In this document: positions 7,519-16,224 of the stretch, piece after piece | Position numbering within the stretch: position 1 is the first letter of the stretch | Layout: every line of letters begins with the position of its first letter | From: an uncultured Eubacteriales bacterium | GTDB lineage: Bacteria; Bacillota; Clostridia; Oscillospirales; Acutalibacteraceae | Length of the DNA: 43,006 nt | Reading direction: 5' to 3' | Assembly (NCBI GenBank): GCA_934491515.1 | Contig: CAKSTF010000016.1 | Span: 1-43,006 of the forward strand | The notes under the pieces: generated by a model | Database searches by the model: none | Told to the model about the DNA's origin: nothing | The model's input: the letters and a program-made list of their open reading frames with translations, nothing else | Position numbers and translations under genes: made by a program

Positions 7519-8537
7519 AATTCTATCACCTTAAAGGCGGCAGCCCTTATAAGACGATTATATACGGCAAGTCCCACACCGGATTTATCGGGCGCGTGAA
7601 CATAAAGTTTTTCGGCGCCTATACCGTCTGCCTCGCGCAGCACGGCAAACAGATTTTTAGCAAGTGTTGCCGCATCGCTGCCGCTGCCGTAAACTATTTT
7701 GTGTATGTTTATATTTTGATATTCTTCCGCAAAACATATTGCGGCGGCGTTTTTCTTCCCGTTTACAAAATCGGCATACTTAATGCTGTCGCCCGTAACA
7801 AGGTATGTTTCGGTCTCGGGTGAATAATGCTTATATTTCATTCCGGGAGAGGCTACCTTTTCGCCTTTTTCGGGTTCGCTTAAAACAGCCTTATCAACAA
7901 TTATATCGGGCAATACTTCTATAAGTTCTTCACGCGTTACGGCGCCCGGTCTTAAAAGTCGCGGATGTTCACCCACAAGGGTTATAACGGTGGATTCAAC
8001 ACCTACCGTGCAATCTCCACCTGCCACGATTGCGTTTATTTTGCCGCTTAGATCTTTTATTACATGCTCCGCCTTTGTGGGGCTGGGTTTTCCGGAAAGG
8101 TTTGCCGAAGGCGCCGCAAGCGGCAGATCGGCGGCTTTTATTATATCATGCGCCGTTTTGTCCGAAGGCATACGCACCGCAACGGTGTCAAGACCGGCGG
8201 AAACGCAGGCAGGCACATTTTTATTTCTTTTAAGTATCATCGTAAAGGGTCCCGGCCAGAAGCGCTTTGCACATTCGTACGCTTTCTGCGGTATTTCGCG
8301 GGCAATTCGCGGCAGCATCTCCATATCGCTTATATGCACAATAAGCGGATTGTCCTGCGGCCTGCCTTTTGCCGTAAAAATACTTTTAATTGCGTGTTCG
8401 TTAAAACAGTCGGCTGCAAGACCGTATACCGTTTCGGTGGGGATTGCAACCGTGCCGCCGTTTTTAAGTATCTCGGCAGCGGTGTTCACGGCAGACTTAT
8501 AACTGCCCGATAAAGAGTCAAGTATTTCAGTTTTCAT
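7515..8537 (-). CDS. tsaC: Threonylcarbamoyl-AMP synthase (Sua5/YwlC type)
   Basis: A 340-residue enzyme making threonylcarbamoyl-AMP from threonine, bicarbonate and ATP for the t6A37 modification of ANN-decoding tRNAs. The YrdC domain covers roughly residues 1-200, with GGTVAIPTETVYGLAADC, KGRPQDNPLIVHI, and SANLSGKPSPT. The C-terminal Sua5 domain follows, with SPGMKYKHYSP at the linker. The two-domain size matches YwlC of Bacillus and not the short E. coli TsaC. ATG at 8537 is chosen because it agrees with the family N-terminus. The best GGAGG is 15 bases away, and the gene overlaps prfA by 11 bases, so coupling is likely. Confidence 0.95.
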   Translation of the reverse strand: MKTEILDSLSGSYKSAVNTAAEILKNGGTVAIPTETVYGLAADCFNEHAIKSIFTAKGRPQDNPLIVHISDMEMLPRIAREIPQKAYECAKRFWPGPFTMILKRNKNVPACVSAGLDTVAVRMPSDKTAHDIIKAADLPLAAPSANLSGKPSPTKAEHVIKDLSGKINAIVAGGDCTVGVESTVITLVGEHPRLLRPGAVTREELIEVLPDIIVDKAVLSEPEKGEKVASPGMKYKHYSPETETYLVTGDSIKYADFVNGKKNAAAICFAEEYQNINIHKIVYGSGSDAATLAKNLFAVLREADGIGAEKLYVHAPDKSGVGLAVYNRLIRAAAFKVIEL

Positions 8538-9603
8538 TCTGATTTTTAAGTGCCTCCGTCCTGTAATAGGTCGTAAGTGAATCGATAATTTCGTCAAGAT
8601 CACCGTTTAAAATGCTTTCAAGTTTATAAAGCGTAAGCCCTATACGGTGGTCGGTAACGCGTCCCTGCGGATAGTTATATGTCCGAATACGTTCGCTGCG
8701 GTCGCCTGTTCCCACCTGACTTTTTCGGTCGGAAGCGATTGCGGCGTCCGCTTTTGCCTTTTCGGCATCATAAAGACGTGCACGCAGAACTTTAAGCGCC
8801 TTGTCTTTATTCTTAAACTGGCTGCGTTCGTCCTGACATTCAACTACCGTACCGGTAGGTATATGCGTTACCCTTATTGCGGAAGATGTTTTGTTAATGT
8901 GCTGACCGCCCGCACCGGACGAACGGAAAGTATCGATTTTAAGGTCTGCGGGATTAAGTTCAAATTCCACTTCATCCGCTTCGGGCAATACCGCTACCGT
9001 AACGGTGGAAGTGTGTATCCTGCCCTGCGCTTCGGTGTCCGGCACGCGCTGTACTCTGTGAACACCGCTTTCGTATTTAAATCTTGAATAGGCGCCCTCG
9101 CCGTCAATCATAAAACTGATTTCTTTGTAACCGCCCAGTTCGGTCTCGTTAACATTGCTTATATCCACTGCATAATGCTTTTTTTCGGCATACATGGAAT
9201 ACATTCTGAAAAGTGACGCCGCAAAAAGCGCCGCTTCTTCGCCGCCGGCACCGCCGCGAATCTCAACGATAACGTTTTTACTGTCATTTGGGTCTTTCGG
9301 CAACAGTAACACCTTTAATTTCTCGGCAGAATCATCCAAAACCGCTTTTGATTCTTTTAATTCCTCCTCGGCAAGTTCTTTAAGTTCTTTATCCGCCGCA
9401 CTGTCAGAAAGCAGTTCTTCCGCCTCTGCAGCCGCCGTTTTTGCCGATGTGTATCGCCTGTATTCCTCAACTATCGGAGTAAGTTCCCCGTGTTCCTTCA
9501 TAAGTTTGGTAAACTGCGCGTTATCGGCAGCAACTTCCGGGCGGGAAAGGTCCAGCGTTATCTGTTCATAGCGGTTTTCAACCGCTGAAAGTTTTTCAAA
9601 CAT
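8527..9603 (-). CDS. prfA: Peptide chain release factor 1
   Basis: A 358-residue class-I release factor that reads UAA and UAG and triggers peptide release. The conserved GGQ (SSGAGGQHINKTSSAIR) inserts into the peptidyl-transferase centre. The stop-codon-reading P-x-T tripeptide is present as PDT in HRVQRVPDTEAQGRIHTS, which marks RF1 rather than RF2 (SPF). Length is typical. I start at the ATG at 9603. A GTG three codons upstream is possible, and the site is weak because the gene overlaps the DUF951 gene by eight bases. In many Firmicutes prfA is followed by prmC. Here ywlC/tsaC follows directly and prmC is not in the window. Confidence 0.97.
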   Translation of the reverse strand: MFEKLSAVENRYEQITLDLSRPEVAADNAQFTKLMKEHGELTPIVEEYRRYTSAKTAAAEAEELLSDSAADKELKELAEEELKESKAVLDDSAEKLKVLLLPKDPNDSKNVIVEIRGGAGGEEAALFAASLFRMYSMYAEKKHYAVDISNVNETELGGYKEISFMIDGEGAYSRFKYESGVHRVQRVPDTEAQGRIHTSTVTVAVLPEADEVEFELNPADLKIDTFRSSGAGGQHINKTSSAIRVTHIPTGTVVECQDERSQFKNKDKALKVLRARLYDAEKAKADAAIASDRKSQVGTGDRSERIRTYNYPQGRVTDHRIGLTLYKLESILNGDLDEIIDSLTTYYRTEALKNQNEN

Positions 9604-9790
9604 TATTTGCACCGTCGCTTAAAATTTTCTTTATGCCTTTTTCCGCTGCTTTCCTCGTCATAAGAACTTCATGTCCGCATTTTTCACAGACCATTTTAAA
9701 ATCCATACCTATTCTTGTTATACGGAAAACATCGCAGCCGCAGGGGTGTTTTTTTCTCATCCGGACTCTGTCTCCGATGTTAATATTCAC
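9596..9790 (-). CDS. DUF951 small zinc-ribbon-like protein (YyzM type)
   Basis: A 64-residue basic protein. It matches the DUF951 family by its start INIGDRVRMRKKHPCGCDVF and by CEKCGHEVLMTR. The CxC and CxxC pairs (Cys17, Cys19, Cys35, Cys38) could hold a zinc ion. The start is GTG, with GCGGGGGT upstream. It is the first gene after a good promoter and heads the operon with prfA, tsaC, coaE and the M18 peptidase. The function of the family is not known to me. Being basic and beside translation genes, a nucleic-acid-related role is possible, but this is inference. Confidence 0.9.
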   Translation of the reverse strand: MNINIGDRVRMRKKHPCGCDVFRITRIGMDFKMVCEKCGHEVLMTRKAAEKGIKKILSDGANNV

Positions 9791-9824
9791 AAAACATACC
9801 CCCGCAAAACATAATATTTGTTAT

Positions 9825-9853
9825 ATTATAAAACATATTGCTTTTAAAGGCAA
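9825..9853 (-). promoter_or_regulatory. Promoter of the DUF951-prfA-tsaC-coaE operon
   Basis: On the minus strand TTGCCT (9848-9853), 17 bases, TATAAT (9825-9830). It lies 35 bases upstream of the GTG start and back to back with the yhaO promoter. Confidence 0.78.
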
Positions 9854-9860
9854 TATTTTC

Positions 9861-9889
9861 TTGAATATGGCGATACAAGGTGTTAAAAT
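9861..9889 (+). promoter_or_regulatory. Promoter of yhaO-yhaN
   Basis: TTGAAT (9861-9866), 17 bases, TAAAAT (9884-9889) preceded by TGT (extended -10). The two divergent -35 boxes are only seven bases apart. Confidence 0.7.
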
Positions 9890-9929
9890 ACATACGGAAA
9901 TATACGCGGATTGATTTGGGGGCGAATTT

Positions 9930-11066
9930 ATGGCAGAAGTTACCGTTTTACACTGTGCCGATGCGCATATAGGGGCATGTGAAAACTTTTTGGGCGAACG
10001 CGCAAGATCCAGGCAGTCTGAAACGCTTATAACCTTTGAAAAAACGGTTGATTTTGCCCTGCAAAATAACATTCAGCTCTTTCTTATTGCAGGCGACCTG
10101 TTTGATTCGTCTGCGCCTGACAGCGCCCTTGTTTCCCAGGTAAACCGCAAGATAGAGTCTGCCTCGGGCATTCGCTTTGTTTACGCCGCAGGAAATCACG
10201 ACCCCCTTAATATAAATTCACCGTATGCACTCGGCAACTTGCCCGAAAACCTGTACGTACTGGGCACCAAAGACAGCGTTTTTACCTTTGACGATATTAA
10301 AGCCCGTGTTTACGGCCGTTCTTTTAAAGAGGTATACGACAACGGAGAAGCGGAATTTTCGCTTACTCCCCCCGATGACGAGTATGTAAATATTATGTGT
10401 ATTCACGGCGAACTTACGTCCGGCACAAGTTCAAACTACAACCCCATAACCCGCGAGTTTATTAAAAATAGCGGTATGGATTACATTGCGCTCGGGCACA
10501 TACACCGCCGAACGGATATAGGAAAACTCGGGCGCACCGCTTTTGCCTACTGCGGCTGCATTGAGGGTCAGGGATTTGATGAAACCGGTGAAAAAGGTTT
10601 TTATACCGGCACGGTTTCAAAAGAGGGCGCAAACCTTATATTTACGCCCATCGCCATACGTGAACATATTCGGGAGACTGTAGATATCAGCGATTGCACA
10701 TCAAGCGCAGAGGCAGCAAATGCCGTTTCTGCACATTTGCTGCGCGCTTACGGCGACGGTTATACGAAAAACCTCTACCGCATAGAACTTACAGGCAGCG
10801 TGCCTGAAAACTCGCTGATCAGCACGCGCGAAGTTGCCGCAAGACTTGAAAATACGGTCTATTACGCCAAAGTTAAAAACCGCACTTCTTTTAAAATCGA
10901 CCTTCTTACGTTATCACACGAACCTACACTGCGGGGCGTGTTCGTTAAAAAAATGCTTGCCCGTATCGCCGCTGCCGACGATGAAGAAAAATCGGTATGC
11001 GAACGTGCGCTTAAAATTGGACTTAAAGCCTTTGATTCGGAGGTGACTTTTGATGAAGATCAGTAA
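9930..11066 (+). CDS. yhaO: YhaO-like metallophosphoesterase (SbcD/Mre11-type DNA nuclease)
   Basis: A 378-residue protein with the five metal-binding blocks of the Mre11/SbcD phosphoesterases in order: DAHIG (11-15), GDLFD, GNHD, the His of IHGE, and ALGHIHRR. These coordinate two metal ions for DNA end processing. The C-terminal third has no recognised motif and would be the capping/partner-binding part. ATG has GGGGGCG upstream. It overlaps the next gene by 14 bases, and that gene encodes the ATPase partner, as in Bacillus yhaO-yhaN. The function in DNA repair is inferred from homology. The pair is distinct from sbcD-sbcC because the partner has a membrane hairpin. Confidence 0.92.
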   Translation: MAEVTVLHCADAHIGACENFLGERARSRQSETLITFEKTVDFALQNNIQLFLIAGDLFDSSAPDSALVSQVNRKIESASGIRFVYAAGNHDPLNINSPYALGNLPENLYVLGTKDSVFTFDDIKARVYGRSFKEVYDNGEAEFSLTPPDDEYVNIMCIHGELTSGTSSNYNPITREFIKNSGMDYIALGHIHRRTDIGKLGRTAFAYCGCIEGQGFDETGEKGFYTGTVSKEGANLIFTPIAIREHIRETVDISDCTSSAEAANAVSAHLLRAYGDGYTKNLYRIELTGSVPENSLISTREVAARLENTVYYAKVKNRTSFKIDLLTLSHEPTLRGVFVKKMLARIAAADDEEKSVCERALKIGLKAFDSEVTFDEDQ

Positions 11067-13410
11067 AATCTACATAAGCGCTTTCGGCGGACTTAAAGAC
11101 TTTACCCTCTGTTTGGATGACGGTTTCAATGTGATTTACGGTAAAAACGAGAACGGCAAAACAACCGTTATGGCGTTTATAAAGTGTATGTTTTATGGCA
11201 CGGGCGCAAAAAAGCACACCTCTGCGTTAAGCCTCAGAGAAAAATACACCCCTTGGGACGGTTCACAGATGGGCGGCCGCATTTTCTTCACGCAAAACGG
11301 CACCGAGTATATCCTTGAACGCATATTCAGAAAGTCCGACAGCACCGACAAAATAACGCTTACAAATGTCAATACAGGCGAAACAACCGCAGTGTCCGGC
11401 AGTATCGGCGACAGATTTTTCGGCCTTTCCGAAAAGGCTTTTTTAAGAACCGTTTTTATAGATAACGAAACAGTTTTTCCCGAAGACACTGCTGCCGAAA
11501 GCGACCTTTCCGCAAGACTTTCAAACGCGGCAATTACCGAAGATGACGTTACCTCGGCCGAAAAAATAATTGCAAGAATCAAAAAAGGCAGAAATGAAGT
11601 TCTTTCCGTTTCGGGCAGGGCCGGCACTCTTGCCGCAGACCGTACTTTGCTTCTTGATTTACAAAACAAATGCGAAAAATGCGAAATTTTGGCAAAACGC
11701 CGCAGCGAGATAAGCGAAGAAGCCGAGCGCCTTCAAAAAGAATCGTTGACTTTAAAGGCGGAATATGAAAAATACCGCCGCATTGCCGACAGCGAAAACG
11801 ACGTACGAAACGCCGATAAAATAAAAAATTATATTGAACTTTCCGGCAAACTTGACATTCTCGACGCTTCCCTTTCCCTTAAAAACGGTTCTGCTGTCGG
11901 TAAAATATTCTATGACACTGCCACCTTGGGACTCAACAACTGCGAAAAGCACGAAAAAAATATAGAACTTTTAAAATCGGAACTTGAAAGCGCAAAAACC
12001 GCGCTTAAAAACGCGGCCCTTCATTCACCGGAAGAACTCTGCAAAACGCGCTGCGAACTTGAAAACAAAAAGGCGGATCTGCTGAAAAATCAGGCGGACG
12101 CTTCAAAAAAACTTGACGGCCTCAAGGCAAAACAAACTGCGCTTGAATCAATAAACAGTAAAAATAATCTCCCTATTTTTATTGTTTTATTATTGGTTTT
12201 TGTAAGTTTACTTGCCGTTTCCGCATATATGTTTTTCGGTGCAAAAACGGTTGTTCCCGCAGTTTTGTTTGCCGCAGCCGGACTTGCAGGTACGGCTGCA
12301 ACGATTATTTCCGCCGTTATCTCCCGAAACCGCACCAAAAAAAATGCCGATGAACTGACATTTATAAACAGTGATATTTCCGCCGCCGAAAACGAACTTG
12401 CAGCCTTTACGGAGGCCCTGTCGGATACGGAACTTAAATTAAAAGAAAACTCCGCCGCGGAAGCCGCACAAAAGGCTTTGCGCGAACAGACAAACCTTAC
12501 TTTTGAAGACTATGCGCAAAAAATAGCGGCGGAAGAAGGAAAACTTAAACGGGCGGTTGCGGAACTTATTGAATATTTAAGCAAATACAGACCCGTTGCC
12601 GATACGGAAAGTGCAAGAGAACTTTTATCGGAAATAAAATCAGTACTTGAAAGAAAAAAAACTTTAAAAGAGCGCCTCGGTTATCTTGCGGCCGATCTCG
12701 GTTTAAGTTCCGTTAAAAATGCCGAAGAACGTCTTGCCGCGCTTGGAACCGACGCCGGCACAGACGCTGCCGCAGTTGAAACCGCAAAAGAAAAGGTAAC
12801 GGAACTTAATCAGAAGATTTTAAACATTCACCAAAGACTTACCGAGTGCATAACCGAGCTTAAAACCGGCTTTGCCGACTTCGTATCACCTGAAACCGTC
12901 AAACGGTCGATAAATGCCGTAAAGCAAACGGTATCTGCAAAAGAGGATTTCTGCCGTGCGGCGGATATTGCCGCCGAAGAACTTAAAAACAGCGCGGATG
13001 ATATGCGTAAAAATTACGGTGGGAAACTTGCCGACGATGTAAAACAAATATTTGCCGGACTTACGGGTGAAAGATATAATGATATCAGGCTTGGCAGCGG
13101 TCTTGCCGTTTCCGTACAGCAGTCAGATTCTTTCGGTATGCACGAAAGCGCCTATTTAAGCAAGGGTACCGCGGGACAGGCGTATTTAAGTTTAAGACTT
13201 GCGATATCCCGTATGCTTTCCGAAAAAGAAAGCCTTCCCCTTTTCCTTGATGATTCACTGTGCCAATATGATGATGAACGACAAAAACTTGCGCTTGCAT
13301 TTTTAAAAGAGTATTCAAAAAATGCTCAGACTGTGCTTTTTTCCTGTCACGGCTATCTTTGCGACGAAGCCGAAAAATTAGGCGTGACAGTTAATAAGAA
13401 TTTTATTTAA
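11053..13410 (+). CDS. yhaN: YhaN-like SMC/Rad50-type AAA ATPase with a membrane hairpin
   Basis: A 785-residue split-ABC ATPase. Walker A GKNENGKT is at 30-37. Long charged coiled-coil stretches lie on both sides of two adjacent hydrophobic segments (about 372-395 and 399-423), which interrupt the coil as in Bacillus YhaN. The signature segment LSKGTAGQAYLSLRLA and the Walker B LPLFLDDSL (about 727-735) close the ATP site near the C-terminus. ATG at 11053 has the strong GGAGGTGA. A TTG one codon earlier is less likely. It is the presumed regulator and ATP motor of the YhaO nuclease. The hairpin suggests that the complex is tethered to the membrane. Confidence 0.92.
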   Translation: MKISKIYISAFGGLKDFTLCLDDGFNVIYGKNENGKTTVMAFIKCMFYGTGAKKHTSALSLREKYTPWDGSQMGGRIFFTQNGTEYILERIFRKSDSTDKITLTNVNTGETTAVSGSIGDRFFGLSEKAFLRTVFIDNETVFPEDTAAESDLSARLSNAAITEDDVTSAEKIIARIKKGRNEVLSVSGRAGTLAADRTLLLDLQNKCEKCEILAKRRSEISEEAERLQKESLTLKAEYEKYRRIADSENDVRNADKIKNYIELSGKLDILDASLSLKNGSAVGKIFYDTATLGLNNCEKHEKNIELLKSELESAKTALKNAALHSPEELCKTRCELENKKADLLKNQADASKKLDGLKAKQTALESINSKNNLPIFIVLLLVFVSLLAVSAYMFFGAKTVVPAVLFAAAGLAGTAATIISAVISRNRTKKNADELTFINSDISAAENELAAFTEALSDTELKLKENSAAEAAQKALREQTNLTFEDYAQKIAAEEGKLKRAVAELIEYLSKYRPVADTESARELLSEIKSVLERKKTLKERLGYLAADLGLSSVKNAEERLAALGTDAGTDAAAVETAKEKVTELNQKILNIHQRLTECITELKTGFADFVSPETVKRSINAVKQTVSAKEDFCRAADIAAEELKNSADDMRKNYGGKLADDVKQIFAGLTGERYNDIRLGSGLAVSVQQSDSFGMHESAYLSKGTAGQAYLSLRLAISRMLSEKESLPLFLDDSLCQYDDERQKLALAFLKEYSKNAQTVLFSCHGYLCDEAEKLGVTVNKNFI

Positions 13411-13425
13411 TGGGAGATCTTTAGT

Positions 13426-14784
13426 ATGACGGATTTGTATCAAAATGTCTTTGACTATGTTGAAGACCGCAAGCAGACAATCCTTGATGCGGAAAGGTAT
13501 ATATGGAAAAATCCGGAACCCGGATACCGCGAATGGAAAACCCATGCATACCTTAAAGCGGAGTATGAAAAACTCGGTTACAAGTTGACCGAGGCCGGCA
13601 ACATTCCCGGATTTTACACCGATGTAGATACCGGCCGTCCCGGCCCTACGATCGCCGTTTTCGGTGAACTTGATTCACTTATAATTCCCACTCACAAGGA
13701 ATGTGATAAAGAAACAGGCGCAGTGCACGCCTGCGGTCATAACTGCCAGAGCGCCGGACTTTTGGGTGTTGCAATAGCCCTTAAAACGCCCCACGTTCTT
13801 GACAGCCTTTGCGGAAAAATACGTCTTATTGCCGTTCCTGCCGAAGAAGCGATAGAACTTGAATACAGGAAGGAACTTGTTAAAGCGGGCACCGTTAAGT
13901 ACATTGCCGGCAAACCGGAGTTTATGTACCGCGGTTATCTTGACGGCGTTGATATGGCGTTTATGGTACATACCGCAGCAGGCGATAAGGTTTTCGGTTG
14001 TGCTGCCGGTTCCAACGGATGTATACTTAAAAAAGCCGTATTCCACGGCAAAAGCGCCCACGCAGGCGCGGCACCGCATCTCGGAATCAACGCACTTTAC
14101 GCCGCCGCAAATGCAATGAGCATTGCAAACGCCATGCGCGAAACTTTCCGCGAATGCGATACAATCCGTTTTCATCCCATTATTACCGAAGGCGGCAGCG
14201 CCGTAAACGCAATACCCGACAAAGTTGTTGTTGAAAGTTACATACGCGGTGCCACTATGGAAGCTATGAAAGACGCAAACGAAAAGGTCAACCGTGCTTT
14301 TGCAGGCGCTGCGGCTGCTATGGGCTGCACACTTGAACTTCACGACGAGCACGGTATGGCGCCCAGATATAATGACGTTAATTTACAGGCAGTATTTAAA
14401 AATGCCGCCGGTATGCTCTTTCCGGAAGATCATCTGAATTTCACTCCCAGATGGGGCACGGGCTGCAGCGACCTCGGAGACATTTCAACGGTTATGCCCG
14501 CCTGCCATCCCACCTGTTCAGGCGCGTCCTGCGGCGGTCATTCTTCCGAGTATCTTATAACGGACCCCTACACCGCATGCGTACAGTGTGCAAAGGTACA
14601 GGCAGCAGCACTTATAGAACTTTTAAAGGACGATGCTGCTGCGGCAAAAAAGGTTCTTAAGGAAAAGAAAACGGTTTACAATTCGTTTGAAGAGTACTTT
14701 GATGCCGTTGATAAGACCACCCTTAATATCGAGGCGGTCAGTGCAAACGACGACGGCACGGTAACTTTACGATATAAATTATAA
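13426..14784 (+). CDS. M20-family amidohydrolase (AbgB/PM20D2-like), first copy
   Basis: A 452-residue zinc amidohydrolase or peptidase of the M20 group. Metal-site residues are seen in HACGHN (Cys103, His105), the catalytic pair PAEE (Glu140-Glu141) and His182 (MVHTAAG). GELDSL (80-85) replaces the ADMDAL block of other M20 enzymes. Cys-Gly-His-Asn, rather than His-Asp, is typical of AbgB and PM20D2 relatives, which cleave p-aminobenzoyl-glutamate or dipeptides. The C-terminal CSDLGDISTVMPACHP block and a late GGH are conserved. GGGAGA precedes the ATG. It starts 15 bases after yhaN and is followed by a paralogue, so it is probably in one transcript. The substrate is unknown. Confidence 0.88.
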   Translation: MTDLYQNVFDYVEDRKQTILDAERYIWKNPEPGYREWKTHAYLKAEYEKLGYKLTEAGNIPGFYTDVDTGRPGPTIAVFGELDSLIIPTHKECDKETGAVHACGHNCQSAGLLGVAIALKTPHVLDSLCGKIRLIAVPAEEAIELEYRKELVKAGTVKYIAGKPEFMYRGYLDGVDMAFMVHTAAGDKVFGCAAGSNGCILKKAVFHGKSAHAGAAPHLGINALYAAANAMSIANAMRETFRECDTIRFHPIITEGGSAVNAIPDKVVVESYIRGATMEAMKDANEKVNRAFAGAAAAMGCTLELHDEHGMAPRYNDVNLQAVFKNAAGMLFPEDHLNFTPRWGTGCSDLGDISTVMPACHPTCSGASCGGHSSEYLITDPYTACVQCAKVQAAALIELLKDDAAAAKKVLKEKKTVYNSFEEYFDAVDKTTLNIEAVSANDDGTVTLRYKL

Positions 14785-14796
14785 GGAGATACAATC

Positions 14797-16158
14797 ATGG
14801 ACACAGGTTTTCAGTTGATTTTTGACACCATCGAATCCGCAAAGGATACCATTCTTGCTGCGGAGAAGTACATTTGGGAAAATCCGGAACCCGGATACCG
14901 CGAATGGAAAACAAATGCCTATCTTAAGGCTGAGTACGAAAAACTCGGTTACAAGTTAACGGAAGCCGGCGATATACCGGGTTTTTACACCGAAATTGAT
15001 ACCGGTCGCCCCGGCCCCACGGTTGCTGTTTTCGGTGAACTTGACTCGCTTATAATACCCACTCACCCCGAAGCTGACAAAAAAACAGGCGCGGTACACG
15101 CCTGCGGTCACAACTGTCAAAGCGCCGCACTTTTAGGCGTTGCAATCGCTCTTAAAGCGCCCCATGCTTTAGACGGTATGTGCGGTAAAATCCGTCTTAT
15201 CGCCGTTCCTGCAGAGGAAGGCATTGAACGCGATTTCAGAGAAACGCTTATCGCCAAGGGAACTATCAAATACGTTACCGGCAAGCCCGAATTTATGCGC
15301 CGCGGATATCTTAACGGTGTTGACATGGCGTTTATGGTTCATACAACGCCTGACGAGGACTATAAATTCGGTTGTATAAAGGGCAGCAACGGCTCTGTAA
15401 GAAAACGCTGCACGTTCATAGGCAAGAGCGCGCACGCAGGCGCGGCGCCGCATCTTGGAATAAACGCGCTTTATGCCGCAACAAATGCAATGAGCATTGC
15501 AAACGCTTTAAGAGAAACATTTGAAGAAAAAGACAGAATCCGTTTTCATCCCATTATTACTCACGGCGGCAGCGCGGTAAACGCAATTCCCGACAGCGTT
15601 ACGGTTGAGAGTTACCTGCGCGGAGCCACACCCGACGGTATGAAAGCCGCCAATGAAAAGGTAAACCGCGCCTTTGCATGTGCCGCTGCGGCGATGGGCT
15701 GCAAACTTGTGCTTGACGACATTCACGGCACATATCCGCGTTATAACGACCCCAATATACAGGACGCTCTTAAAGAGGCTGCCGCAATGGTATTCGGCGA
15801 GGAAAATCTTAAGTTCGACGATTCCTGGAGCAGCGGATGCAGCGATCTTGGAGACGTATGCACCGTTATTCCGGCGTGCCACCCTGTTTGCGCAGGTGTT
15901 TCGGGTCACGCACACGCAACCGATTTCCGTATGAAAGACCCCTACACCGCCTGCGTTCAGAATGCAAAGGTACAGGCGGCAACCCTTAGGGTACTTCTTC
16001 AGAACGACGCCGCTGCCGCAAAGAAAGTAATTGCCGAAAAACACACCGTATTTGATTCTTTTGAAGAGTATTGCAAAGCGGTTGACAATACAAAACTTAA
16101 CATCAACGCCGTAACTTATGAAGACGACGGAACGGTAAAGATTCAATACAAAAACTGA
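14797..16158 (+). CDS. M20-family amidohydrolase (AbgB/PM20D2-like), second copy
   Basis: A 453-residue paralogue of the preceding gene. Long identical blocks include NPEPGYREWKT, AYLKAEYEKLGYKLTEAG, FGELDSLIIPTH and HACGHNCQSA. The same ligand residues are present (HACGHN, PAEE, MVHTTPD), so both copies look active. Differences cluster after the second Glu, around the loop DEDYKFGCIKGSNGSV, and near the C-terminal His (GHAHATD in place of GGHSSEY). AAGGAG lies nine bases before the ATG, 12 bases after the first copy. The tandem arrangement suggests a duplication with substrate divergence. AbgA/AbgB-type enzymes of E. coli act as a heterodimer, so a two-subunit enzyme is another possibility. 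Confidence 0.88.
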   Translation: MDTGFQLIFDTIESAKDTILAAEKYIWENPEPGYREWKTNAYLKAEYEKLGYKLTEAGDIPGFYTEIDTGRPGPTVAVFGELDSLIIPTHPEADKKTGAVHACGHNCQSAALLGVAIALKAPHALDGMCGKIRLIAVPAEEGIERDFRETLIAKGTIKYVTGKPEFMRRGYLNGVDMAFMVHTTPDEDYKFGCIKGSNGSVRKRCTFIGKSAHAGAAPHLGINALYAATNAMSIANALRETFEEKDRIRFHPIITHGGSAVNAIPDSVTVESYLRGATPDGMKAANEKVNRAFACAAAAMGCKLVLDDIHGTYPRYNDPNIQDALKEAAAMVFGEENLKFDDSWSSGCSDLGDVCTVIPACHPVCAGVSGHAHATDFRMKDPYTACVQNAKVQAATLRVLLQNDAAAAKKVIAEKHTVFDSFEEYCKAVDNTKLNINAVTYEDDGTVKIQYKN

Positions 16159-16181
16159 TAATTACAATCAGAGTGGAAAAA

Positions 16182-16207
16182 CAGCCCCGCCTGTACAGGC
16201 GGGGCTG
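16182..16207. terminator. Strong palindromic terminator between convergent units
   Basis: Perfect 12-bp arms (CAGCCCCGCCTG at 16182-16193, complement at 16196-16207) around TA. A run of five T follows on the minus strand, so it fits best as the end of the dockerin operon. On the plus strand the tail is weaker (CTCCTTTG), but it can still end the M20 transcript. Confidence 0.85.
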
Positions 16208-16224
16208 CTCCTTTGTTTGTTATA

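Noticed and set aside
13675..14352. Open frame of 225 codons on the minus strand opposite the first M20 gene; a similar one at 15508-16146
   Set aside because: The second M20 gene shows the same shadow because the two genes are paralogues, so the match between the shadows is not independent evidence.
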